This document shows positions 1-10,018 of a DNA stretch of 64,000 nt, in pieces. Source of the DNA: Chloranthus sessilifolius (lineage: Eukaryota > Streptophyta > Magnoliopsida > Chloranthales > Chloranthaceae); assembly GCA_021018995.1 (NCBI GenBank), contig CM037588.1, positions 83,115,765 to 83,179,764 of the forward strand, in the 5' to 3' direction. Below the pieces are notes generated by a model. It saw only the letters and a program-made list of their open reading frames with translations, searched no databases and was not told where the DNA came from. Position numbers and translations under genes: made by a program. The first letter of the stretch is position 1. Each line of letters begins with the position of its first letter.

Positions 1-435
1 GAACCTATACTTGCGACCGTCCACCTAAGTCACAATCTTGTCATCGAAACCTCCCAACCACATATGTTGGTAGAACAACTGCACCAATTGTGGAGAATAA
101 TACTCATTTAACGGCTTTAAAGTATTCTCAAAGCCAGCCCTCCAGAGATAGTCTCTGGCCCAAACTATTTCGGGTCTTGAAACAGGGCCTCATCGATTTC
201 ATACTCATCTTCGAAGGCCTTACTCGCCCACCACTCATTGGGTTGTTCCAAATGTGGTGATGGTGGTGGCAAAGAGTGTCGCGAAGATGACTTGGATGAC
301 GAAGAGTGTCGCGAAGAAGAAGATGAGGAAGAAGACTGTGGTGAATATGGTGGCGATGGTGATGGAGGTGGTGGTGGTCCAGACGCACTAGGGCATCGAA
401 AAGGAAGCTTCGAAGCAGAAGCCTTCGTGGTTTGA
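1..435 (-). pseudogene. 3' ORF relic of T1 (plant-transposon-protein-like)
   Basis: The most protein-like minus-strand reading begins with a Ser/Pro-rich low-complexity stretch (about 430-230). An acidic segment follows (about 230-150). Then comes a region resembling the 'Y-x-P-x-L-V-x-x-F/W-Y' block of the putative plant transposon protein (PTP) domain, about 110-40. A comparable block lies in the 3' ORF of element A near 7620-7660. It sits downstream of pol and of a palindrome array, the same order as in A. It is partial because it meets the window edge, and it is broken. The domain assignment rests on a short match and is tentative. A His-rich alternative reading of the same bases is a frame shadow. 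Confidence 0.45.
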
Positions 436-699
436 CGAGTTTTGGGCAGTATTTCGAGATTTCTTCAAGCAAATAGGAAGTAGGGCTCCAACTAAAAATG
501 CAAAATCCAAATACTATAGGTTCAGAAACAAGTTCTTACCTTTTGGATTTGATTTTGATTCAATCCCATGGAAAATCTGAGCTCAAAACCCTTGAAAACC
601 CTTCTTCTTCCTCTCTCAAGAACACAAAGGAAAACCCTAAGCCCAAAGCCCCAACTTTAAAATTTTTAAATTAACAACCAAAAAACCCAACTTATACTC

Positions 700-970
700 A
701 TCTATCACAAATCGATCGGTCAAACTCAAAAATCGACTGGTCGATCTCTCACTTAAAACCTCAGCTTCATGATTCGACTGGTCGAACTAATTTCGACCGG
801 TCGGATTCCAAAATCGACCAGTTAGTTTGGGTTTCGACCAGTCAGTTTTAACCTGTTTTAACTCAATGCAAATTCTTCTCTCCATTTTCTCAAATTTGAC
901 TCGTCAATGTTATTTACAACTGGTCATATTCAAAATCGACCGGTCGGTTTGACTCTCGACCGATCAGTTT
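700..970. repeat. Internal array of TCGACCGGTCGA-type palindromes (T1)
   Basis: About ten degenerate copies of ATCGACCGGTCGAT lie in 270 bp, for example at 936-947. They are separated by 10-40 bp. The same word is arrayed at 20393-20640 in the LTR of this element. The array lies between the pol end and the 3' ORF on the minus strand. Many copies show C-to-T or G-to-A changes at CpG sites, as expected for methylated plant repeats. Confidence 0.8.
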
Positions 971-1251
971 TAACCTGAACTCAAACTTATTTCATTTATA
1001 CCTTCACTATTAATGTAATTGACTCCTTATACCTTCTGTCACGTTACACATAGATACCTAACACTTTACATTCCTTTGAAACTCAAACTTATTTCATTTA
1101 TAACTCACACACTAGTTCATACACTAGTTCATTAACTAGCTCATTAATGAAATTTTTATAAGAAAAATTTGCATTACAAGTACAACCTTTGTTCAACTCT
1201 CTATAAACAAATTGGGGGTATTGTTCTTTAACCTCAGCCTCGCGCTCCTAG

Positions 1252-1256
1252 GTAGC
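1252..1256. repeat. Left target-site duplication of element A
   Basis: GTAGC directly precedes the TG of the 5' LTR and recurs at 13950-13954 directly after the CA of the 3' LTR. A perfect 5-bp duplication is typical of a Ty3/gypsy integrase insertion. Confidence 0.93.
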
Positions 1257-1539
1257 TGTTAAGGGGTGAAAAATGCCACTTTTCACCCTTTAACCTGACC
1301 TTTGATAAACCTATGAGCACAGTAATAAACTTTTGTTGAGTTTATTTTGTAGATAGCAATAAAAGATGAAAACAATGCAGAAAACCACTCAAGGATGGCC
1401 ACAAAGAAGCAATATCTTAGCACAATACAGATCCAGCAATAGCACACTAGAGGGTCGCACACCATTGGGCCCTTGGAGCGCGTGGCCATAGCAGAGCAAG
1501 GCCTAAAAAGTGAAAACAGGTCGAAAACATCCTATCGTG

Positions 1540-2060
1540 AGGTCATCTGAAGACTTTGATAGGAGCTGAGAGTTAAACTGGAGGAATTCGTGCCGTTAGT
1601 GAGGCTTTGATAGGCTCTGAAGGCAGAGAAAAGAAGGATTCATGAGGATTGTGAAATTCGATAGGATCCAAGGACCTATCGAATAGCTGAAAGAAAGTTT
1701 GAGTTCATCCCGTCGAAAGCTGTCAGAGGAGAAAAGGGGAACCTATTGGAAGGTTTTCTGAACCTATCGGAGGACCACCTGGACCAATCGAAATGGAGAT
1801 GCTGAAACAGGACCTATCAAAGGATACTTGAGCCTTTCGATAGGAGTGAGAGCCATCCTATTGAAGAGATGGCATGCAAAGCGAAAACCTGTCGAAACGG
1901 TCATCCAACCTATCGAAATGCTCCTCTAGCCTGTCGAATGCTCCAGATAAAGCGCAGTGAATGCTGAAGCCTCAAGACTCATCCTAGCAGAACTTATCGA
2001 AGAGATTGGAGAACCTAGTGAAAGGACTAAAAAGCTCTACTTAAACCTGTCGGAAGCTTC
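1540..2060. repeat. LTR array of CCTATCGA / TCGATAGG words (A)
   Basis: At least ten TCGA cores fall in about 520 bp, most as CCTATCGAAA, CCTGTCGAA or TTTCGATAGG. These are half or whole copies of the palindrome CCTATCGATAGG. The array lies upstream of the TATA-like box, so in U3. The 3' LTR has the matching array at about 12060-12610, and a third array lies at 6560-6930 inside the element. Confidence 0.85.
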
Positions 2061-2284
2061 CCCAACCTGTCGAAATCATGTGCAAAACTTCTCAGAAAAT
2101 TAACTATGCACAAGCTATGACTTGGTGACCTACTACACGCAACTCGAGGCACTTGGTGATCGGCACGACGATTCTAAAAGATGCCCTAGGAAACCGTAAC
2201 CGACCCACGTGCTCTAGCAGAACCCTAACAAACTCTGAGGACCTTCGAGAAGGGAGTTTTAGCGGGAAAAATAAGAGAGAGAGC

Positions 2285-2293
2285 TATACATAG
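2285..2293 (+). promoter_or_regulatory. TATA-like box of the A 5' LTR
   Basis: TATACATAG follows a purine-rich GAGAGAGAG run and precedes the conserved GGGACCCCC segment. The 3' LTR has TATATATAG at 12825-12833 in the same context. Confidence 0.6.
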
Positions 2294-2782
2294 GGACCCC
2301 CAATTGAAATTTGGGGGATCGAGATCTGAACCAAAATTTTGGAGATCGGAGCTTGCAGAGAAATCTCATTTTCCCTCCTTTTGCTCAACAATGGTTGACT
2401 AATTCCCTTGGAGTAGCGAGGAGAGATGTTAGATCTGTAATTGGGTAAGGTTGAGAGTGCTATTGTGGGTTCAATGCTACACAGATTACAGATCTAAGAG
2501 CATTTTAATTGTAGAGTGATTTTGATTGCAATGTAAATGTTGTTTTTAATGTTGTAATTAGATCTAAAGTTCCTTTGGTTTCATTTGGTGCTCGATCGGA
2601 TTTGTGTAGAGGAGTCTATAGATCAGCTCACCCACTTAAGTGGGAGACCTCTTGGATACCATCCGATCTCCCTGGATTTGATATCCCTATAATTCCTTGA
2701 GTCTATGACCTGGAAATTATAGCATCTGTAGTGGTTTTAATGCTCTGATTGATGCCTTTGCTTTGGAGAAAATACCTAGGAT

Positions 2783-2920
2783 GATCTGTGACCATTGAAG
2801 TGGACAGATCATAGCCTTAAGACTAGTCCACTCTCAGGTTTCAATTGGATTCTTCTGCTGTAAATCTCTAGATTGGATAAAGTCTATAGGATGGTTTGTG
2901 ACCATTAAAGTGGACAGATC
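2783..2920 (+). other. Duplicated conserved hairpin in the A LTR
   Basis: GATCTGT (2783-2789) pairs with ACAGATC (2804-2810), with an inner CCA/TGG stem. A second copy, GGTTTGT (2893-2899) with ACAGATC (2914-2920), still pairs through two G-U wobbles. Equivalents occur in the B LTRs as AATCTGT/ACAGATT, a compensatory change. Confidence 0.6.
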
Positions 2921-3423
2921 ATAGCCTTAAGACCAGTTAGATCCTTTAAGTTGGAGTGGAGTCTTCTACCCTGCGGCTGTGCTTGTAGCCACTTGAGGGA
3001 TTTGTGTGCTCTGAACCCCTGTGGCATGATTAACCTAACCAGATTTTAGTAAGATCAATTTCCAAGCTACTCTTCTCCATTTTCTGCTTTTAATTCCTTT
3101 CCCCTGCAAGATCTAGATTTCTAAACTCGATCCCAGCTAGTTTTTACTTTATTTTAGTATAGCTTAAGTGACAACGCCTTTTAAACCTCTCCCCTATCTT
3201 TTAGCTAATTTAGCATTAGTTAGGGTGCCAGATCTCTTACAGATCTGGAGATCTACCACATTTTAAACTAGCCTCCTTGTGGACATTCACCCACTCACCA
3301 TGTTTTTAAAACTTGCTACAACAGGCCCTGATTACTTGCAGGTCTGCGTAAGTGTGATCTACCTAGATTTATGAGTGAATTTTAGACCCTTTTTGAAGGG
3401 AAGGCAGATTCGCCAACAAGTTT

Positions 3424-3441
3424 TGGCACCGCTACCAGGGA
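3424..3441 (+). other. Primer-binding site of A (tRNA-Asp type)
   Basis: TGGCACCGCTACCAGGGA lies five bases after the LTR end. It is a diverged form of the TGGCGCCGTTGCCGGGG complement to the 3' end of plant tRNA-Asp, the usual primer of Athila elements. Confidence 0.8.
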
Positions 3442-3724
3442 GGCTTGTTTTTGAAATTGGAAAATCTAAGTTTTGATCCAGTTTAGACCATAGATCTGTA
3501 GTGGTTTGCTTGATTTTACTAACTGTGTTTGCAAGTTCTTTAGTCTTTTGTGTGCATTTCATCAGATCTGAAGCTGCTATGAGAAAGGAGCATTGTGCTG
3601 GAGGTTGCTCTGTAGTTTGCACCCCTCTACTCCCCTGTTATTTTTTAGATCTATTGATTTTTAGATTAGTTAGTCATTTGTGTTGTTTTGGGGTTTTTCT
3701 CTGCATTTAGACTTTGAGTGTTGT

Positions 3725-6325
3725 ATGTTTGGTAGGAGAACTCTCCAACCTCAGATTGTTCCACTAAACCCAGAGGTTGAAAGACTTCTAAGATCCAGAC
3801 AAACTTCACCCACATCTGTTGCAATTGACTCTGTAGAAATGGGAGAGCAACAGCAGCCGAGAACCCTCAAAGAATTTAATGCACCAGTGGTATACAATTC
3901 CCCCTTCTGCATTCAATTCCCAGCTACTCAAGGAAACTATGAAATCAAATCTTCCATAATCCAGATGCTACCTTCATTTCATGGCCTGACTAAGGAGGAT
4001 CCCTACAAGCACATTGATGAGTTCTTGGGACTATGCACTACATTCAACATCACAGGTTTGGGGGAGGAGGCCACCAGGATCAGACTCTTTCCTTTTTCAT
4101 TAAAGGACAGAGCCAGGACCTGGTTGTCAATGCTTCCACCAACAACATTTAGTCCTAGAGTGACCTCTAATGTCAATTCTTGGCCAAATTCTTCCCTATG
4201 TCCAAAACCAGCCAGTTGAGAATGGGTATCATCTCATTTGCCCAAGATCCAACCAAGGATTTTCACCAAGCTTGGGAGAGATTCAAGGAACTCCTAAAGA
4301 AGTGTCCCCGCCATCAAATCCCTGAATGAAAACTTGTCCAAAGTTTTTATCAAGGGATTGATTCCAAAAGCAGAGACATGGTAGATGCTTCTTGTGGTGG
4401 CACTTACCTCCATAAAACTGCTGAGGAGGCTTGGGAGTTGTTTGATATCATTAGTGAGAACTCTATGCAAAGGGAAACTTTTGCTAGGGATCTAGAGCCT
4501 CCAAGGTTGGTGAAGGAAAATACTTTAAGAGGGAAGTTGTATGAAGTGAATATGCAAAGTGATTTGGAAAGGAAAGTGGACAGTCTGGCACTAAAATTTG
4601 ATAGACTTATGGGAACAATGCAGTCACCTATGGCTGCTAGAGTGGAGGAGGCATGTGCTATATGCCAGTCACCTGCTCATTCCCTTGAAGAATGACCATC
4701 TGCTGGTCAGTTTCTTGATTTTGTAATAGAGCATGTGGCTGCAACTCAGTCTTATGGGTAGCAGCCTGCTACTGGGTATCAATGGAGGAACCACCCCAAT
4801 CTGAGGTGGAGACAAGATACATACCAAAGCTAGCAGCAGCAGCCCCAACAGCCCATGCCCTACAGAAATGCTCAGTCCTATCACCAAGGTTATGTCCCAA
4901 GGCCCCAGTACTAGCAAACCATGGCCCAACCTATGGCTCCACCTGTGCAGCAATCTGCACCCCCTCTAGCTGCGAGAGCATCATCCTTTGAGGAACAAGT
5001 TCTGGCTTCACTACAAAATTTGAATTCCTTATCTCAAACTGTGCACTCTCACAACTAGAGCATCAAAAAGATAGAGGACCAACTTGGTCAGCTGTTTGAT
5101 GCCTTGACTAGAAGAGAGGGAGGAAGGCTGTCTAGCCAACCACAGGATAACCCACGAAGACAACTTGTAGTGGGTGAAGTTTCCTCCACCTACGAGGAAG
5201 CCAAATCTATTACAACATTGAGAAGTGGTAGGCTAGTGGACAACCAAGTGGGCTGTGAGCCTGTGAGGAGCTTGGAGAAAGAAAAAGAAATGATGTCTGA
5301 AAGAACACAACAAGGGCCACCAGTGGTGGACCTAAAAGAACAACCAACTGTGAATAAAGAGGATAATGAGGATCCTCAAGAAAATAAAAAAATAAAAAAG
5401 AAAGATGCCCCATTGGCTGAGGCTGCAAATGAGGGAGTAATCCCACATTTGCCATTTCCTAAGGCACTGCAAGCACCTTCCTCTTTCGATAAGGGGCAAG
5501 CTAAAATCGAGGAAATGATGGAAACTTTCAAGCAAGTAAAAATCAATTTGCCTTTACTTGATGCAATTAAATAAGTCCCAACCTACGCCAAGTTTTTGAA
5601 GGACATATGTACCCGTAAAAGACAGTCTAGGATACACCTATCCAAGAAGGTCTTTTCAGCAGAGAATGTGAAATAAATTCTGTCTATTGCAAACCCAACC
5701 AAATTGCAAGGCCCTGGAACCCCCACTATCCCCTGCATCATTGGGGATCACACCATTGACAAAGCTTTATTAGATCTGGGAGCCAGTGTAAATTTGCTTC
5801 CATATTCATTATATGAGAAGCTGGGCTTAGGAGAATTGAAGCCCACACATGTGATCTTACAGCTGGCTGATAGATCCGAAAGGAAGCCTATGGGGATAAT
5901 TGAAGATGTTTTTGTTGGAGTTGACAAATTGTTCGATCCTGCTGATTTTTTGGTACTAGATATGGAACCAAGTAAGTACACCGCTTCCACACCTGTGATT
6001 CTAGGCAGGCCCTTTTTAGCCACTGCTAATGCTTGCATACAATGCAGGTTTGGAATCATGGAAGTGTCATTTGGAAACATGAAGGTTAAGCTGAATGTGT
6101 ACAACACCGGCTATCAACACCCCTCTTGAAGAGACTTGTTTTTCCATTAATGCACAAGAGAAGGTGATGCACGAAAATACACATCGGCTGTTGCGGGACA
6201 ATGCTTGGTTTACAGATGGAAAATTGCACCCAGGGGAGGGACACATGTTGAGGAAAGGATCCACGAAAGGTACCAAAATTGATGACCATGAAGAGATTGT
6301 GGACCTTCCAGATCCTCCGGATTAG
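3725..6325 (+). pseudogene. gag-protease region of element A
   Basis: The start at 3725 (M-F-G-R-R) follows about 280 bp of leader. The first part (about 3840-4180) carries the Athila-type capsid segment with 'F-H-G-L-x-x-E-D-P-Y-x-H-I-x-E-F-L' and 'R-L-F-P-F-S-L-K-D-R-A-x-x-W-L'. A Gln-rich middle (about 4780-5050) and a charged, Lys/Glu-rich segment (about 5100-5560) follow. The aspartic protease is at about 5704-6110, with D-L-G-A-S-V-N at about 5773 and the downstream I-L-G-R-P-F-L-A-T block near 6000. Element C carries a close relative. Capsid and protease would act in virus-like particle assembly and polyprotein cleavage. The region is broken in several places. Confidence 0.88.
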
Positions 6326-6559
6326 CCCCTGAAGTCCAGTATGTACCATATGTACTATATTTTGCTATTGTTCTAGGTGTTTACTTTATGTTTCAATTGA
6401 AGTTCTTTTTGCAATAAACATGCCATCATAAATCATTTCAATCTGGCCTGAGATAATGGGAGTTTGTCCACTAGGGAAATAAATTGTAGAGCAGCACAAC
6501 AGGAAAGCCTGCTGAGTGCTATAGCTGAGAGTGCCTATAAACGCAGTCTATGTGGTTTT

Positions 6560-6930
6560 TGGGAGCTTTCAATAGGTCAATTGAACTTTTCATTCGATCG
6601 CTATATGGTTTCGACAGGATAATTGAGGGTTTCGATAAGCCCTAAGCTGATCGACAGGTGAAACCAACTTCTCAATAGGTCAACAGGGGCAAAATAATGA
6701 TTTCGATAAGTTATGGATACCTATCGGGAACTTATCGAAAAGATGAGTCTGGTCCCACTTAAACCTATTGGAAAGATGACTCCACCTATCGTGAACCTAT
6801 CAAATCATCCACTCTGAAAGCCTTGACTGTTAAGCTTTCGATAGGACACATCAACCTATCGAAACCAACCTATTCATCCTATCAAAATCGTATTTCATCC
6901 TTTAAATACCTATCGATAGGTCATTTCCGC
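6560..6930. repeat. Internal CCTATCGATAGG array before the A 3' ORF
   Basis: About nine TCGA cores lie in 370 bp, including a perfect 12-bp palindrome CCTATCGATAGG at 6909-6920. The motif is the one arrayed in the LTRs of this element. A TTTAAATA box-like word sits at 6901-6908, followed by a pyrimidine-rich tract (about 6960-7030) and then the 3' ORF start at 7224. The arrangement mimics LTR promoter order. Whether it is a promoter is inference. Confidence 0.75.
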
Positions 6931-7223
6931 CCCATTTGGTACCGTCTGCAAACCCTAGCTCTCTTCCTTAGTTTTTGCCTCCCCCTTCTCTCTGCTACAT
7001 CCCACAGAAACCTTCAGCTATTTAGTCTACCATTTTGTGAGTACATTTAGTCTGCGCAGAGGAGCATTTTGCCTCGGATTTTAGAGAAATTAGAGCTGTA
7101 AATTGCGACATCTGAAAAAGCCCTAGGATTCTCGGTTAAGTTGTCTTCTTATTTTCTCTCTGACACTTTCCTAGCAGTTAATTCAGCATTTCCCGACATA
7201 CCGTTCTAGTTCCGGAAGCAATA

Positions 7224-10018
7224 ATGGCCGATTTTGAAGAAACCCTAGCTGACTTGTTTCAGCAACCAACTGCTTCCACCCCTAAATCCGCAAAGAAAGC
7301 AAAGCCTCTCACCAAAAAGAGGAAGCTCTCTGACGAGACACCCAAGAAGGCCCATAAAGCCAAAAAAGCCAAAACCATTGAAAATCAGGAGCCTGTGGCA
7401 GAAACGCACTTAGAGAGAGCTTCTCCCGCTGCAAAAATACCTGTGCCCACCCTTCCAGCTGGGTTAACTACCCCCAATGAATTTGTGGACACTTTGAGTC
7501 TTGTCCCTGAGACAGACTTTGACCTGGCATACTTTGCCAACATTGGGGAGTGCCAGGGGACATTGAACTATTTGAAGAAAGAAGGTTTGTTACCCCTGCT
7601 TTCACCTTTGAAGGAAATGATTTATCCCAGGCTGGTGAAATTGTGGTATCAGAACCTGACCAAGAAGGTGGTGCCTGGGACTGAGGATGTACTTGAGATA
7701 TTGATCGATGATTGGCAGCTGATTATAGACTGCAAAGACATTGGGATGGCTTTGGGAGTCCCATATCAATTTAACTCCACCAGAGCTGAGGGAGCACCTA
7801 TTTGGGCTACCTTTAGGGAAATGGCGAAGCAGCTCACCAATGGTATTGGGGGCTCTGGTGAATCTTTAATGAGAAGAGACCTCCCTCCTACCTTAAGTCT
7901 CATGGACACCATTTTGAGGAAAAATGTCTATGTCACTGGGCATTTACAAGAGCGGAGGGCCCCATTAGTGGATGCCCTATACTATTGTTCAAAGGGGCAA
8001 TTTGTGAATGCACCCAAGTTGATTTTTAAAGCAATGGTGGACATCAATGACAAGGTGCTGAAAAGGCAAGCTTTTGCAAAGGAAGGTGGTCTGCCCTTCA
8101 GTAGACTCATCACATGCCTGCTCAAGGCTGGGAAATATACGATCAAGAAAAATGAGCCAGTGGAGAAGGTGACCCCTAAGGTATTTGGAAAGAGGGCATG
8201 GTCCACAAGCCTCACCTTGATTCAAAAAAATAAGCCCGCCGGAGTGGAGGAGGTTGAAAAGATATCCACTACCATGGCAGCAGAGCTCCCTGCCGAAATA
8301 CCCTCATCCACCCTTTCACCTACCATACCTGTCCCATTACCCTCTCCTCCACCCTCGTTGCTTTTTCCCTTTGTATCAGTCCCTTTTCCAACCACCTTTG
8401 AACCAGTTTCACCTTCACCCACCACTTAGGTTCCCCCACCTAAAATCCTTGAACTTCCCCCATTCTCAGAGCCTACCCCTACCATGACATCTCCACCCAC
8501 TGACCAACCCTTTTGCATACATAGGGTGTGGACCAGTTCACCACTACTGGATTCACTGCCCTCATGACTTCCATTGTGGAGGATGTGGCTCATGAATACA
8601 CACCCCACTCCCTGACTCCCCACACCCTACCCCCCCAATTTTAACCATGCACCCTCTTCTCCCTTCCATCCCATTCAAACACCTGTTCCCTTTACCCCCG
8701 CCATGCCTGTTACTTTCACCCAAATTCTATAACTCCTCCAGTTCATCCAATCCCAATTAACCGTAAACACTGACAACCAAGCCTTTATGAGCTCCTACCT
8801 CTAATCAATTCAATCCACCCTTATCCCATCCTCTCCAACCCCTCAACCCTCTCACACTTCCCCTCCTTCTTCCCCTACCAACCACACCACCCCTCCACCT
8901 GTTTTCCAAGATGCCTCCACCCAAACTGATCCATGTGAGGTTCTAGACTCTTCCACCCCCTCCTCTTCTTCCACCCCACCCCCATCCTTGCACATCATCC
9001 CCATATCCAACATCTACATCCCCCCTACCTCACCCTACTGTATGCCATGAGAGACAACCCTTTCATCTGAAGCGATGTCCTGCATGGTATGGTAGCCCTC
9101 CGCTCTCACCTGGAGGTTTTGTATGAGGAAAGGATTGCCTTACTAGAATTGGAGCAGAGAATCCAGCTGTGTGATATATCAAAAGGATGGAAGGAAATTC
9201 GCACTCGTTATCGCATAGCCAAACTTCTTGCTGAGGCTCTGACTCGTATTGCCGAGTTTGAAAAGAAGAATGCTGACAATATCAAGCAACAATTAGACAG
9301 TGCTAAGGAGGTCATTAAGGCCACTCAGGAATTCACTAAATCAAATGAACTCTATGCTAAAAAGAAAATTGAAATACTAGAGAGAAAGATTGCTGTGATG
9401 CTTTCCCAGCCTTATCAACCAGCTCCTCTGGCTACGGCTCCTCCGGACAATCCTCCCTCCACTCAACCTCCTCCATCTTCTTCTTCCACTCAGCCTACTG
9501 CTCCACCACCTGCAGATGTCTCCACTCAACCTATTCCTTCCCCACCTATACTTGTTTCCCCTCCTCCATCCCAAATTCCCCCTCCTGTCCAACCTTCCCC
9601 TCCTAAACCCAAGAGGACTTACACAAAGCGAAAGGTCACCGCAACCAAACCTTCCCCTGCTTCTGCTCACAAAACAGGGAAGCAGCCTGCTACCCAGTCT
9701 GAAGAGGTAGCCCCCACAAAGCCTCCACCCCCTCCAGTCGCCCCCTTCACTTTGATCTCCAAGGAAGAGAGAAGACAAGCTGTTGCGGCCCTTAGACTTG
9801 ATGCCTCTGCCCTCTTCCCATCTGATTCCAATTCAGATGATTGGTCCACTCCTCTTGTTGCTTCTACTAAGAAGAATAAGAAATTTGTTGCCCAGTCTAA
9901 GGAGGCACTCCAGCAGTTCACCAAAAAGTCTCAACCAAAACCCAAAACTCCTTTATCAAAGGCCGAATTGAAAAATCTGCAAGATTTATATGATTGGCCT
10001 GATGATGCATGTAAATAA
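7224..10018 (+). pseudogene. Long 3' ORF of A (PTP-like, coiled-coil; not a clear envelope)
   Basis: The ATG at 7224 opens M-A-D. A Lys-rich stretch (about 7270-7380) with K-K-R-K resembles a nuclear localisation signal. A globular region (about 7470-8140) has an 'I-Y-P-R-L-V-K-L-W-Y' block like the putative plant transposon protein domain. Then come a Pro/Ser/Thr-rich linker (about 8280-9010), a charged coiled-coil-like part with repeated K-K and E-R segments (about 9100-9400), a second Pro-rich stretch with basic patches (about 9420-9760), and a polar C-terminus ending near D-W-P-D-D. It occupies the position of the Athila env-like gene, but I see no signal peptide or membrane segment, so I do not call it an envelope. 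It is broken in a few places. The function is unknown. Confidence 0.7.

Larger units (their letters stand above)
1..1256 (-). mobile_element. T1: 3' part of a Tekay/Del-like Ty3/gypsy chromovirus
   Basis: Read on the minus strand, positions 1256 to about 1180 hold the last stretch of a Ty3/gypsy pol whose main part lies at 13955-17308. It is followed by about 700 bp of AT-rich non-coding DNA with an array of TCGACCGGTCGA-type palindromes, then by a 3' ORF fragment running off the window edge. The same palindrome array occurs in this element's 5' LTR (18883-21218), which ties the two pieces together. The 3' LTR is not in the window. Element A inserted at 1256/1257 and separates this part from the rest. 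The element is old and broken in many places. Confidence 0.75.
1257..3418 (+). repeat. 5' LTR of element A
   Basis: It starts TGTTAAGGGG and ends CGCCAACA, and it pairs with 11798-13949. In order it holds a terminal hairpin (about 1265-1287), the palindrome array (1540-2060), a TATA-like box (2285-2293), a transcribed AT/GATC-rich part with two copies of a conserved hairpin (2783-2810 and 2893-2920), and a terminus followed after five bases by the primer-binding site. Confidence 0.94.

Noticed and set aside
128-472. His-rich minus-strand frame and acidic plus-strand frame in the first 500 bp
   Set aside because: Both are shadows of a Ser/Pro-coding repeat. The third minus-strand frame has the PTP-like block and sensible composition.
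1-1256. Interpreting this stretch as the 3' LTR of T1
   Set aside because: Apart from the shared palindrome, it does not align with 18883-21218 and lacks the TGTAACGTCCC start.
4669-4953. Hydrophobic minus-strand frame opposite A gag (also 5210-5535, 5748-6107)
   Set aside because: These are antisense shadows of gag-protease. Leu-rich content mirrors Gln/Glu/Lys codons on the plus strand.
7224-8429. Host gene reading for the long open frame
   Set aside because: It lies between the two LTRs of A, between an internal array and the conserved 3' block, so it is an element gene.
7224-10018. Calling the 3' ORF of A an envelope gene
   Set aside because: The position is right for the Athila env-like gene, but no signal peptide or transmembrane segment is visible and the start is Lys-rich.
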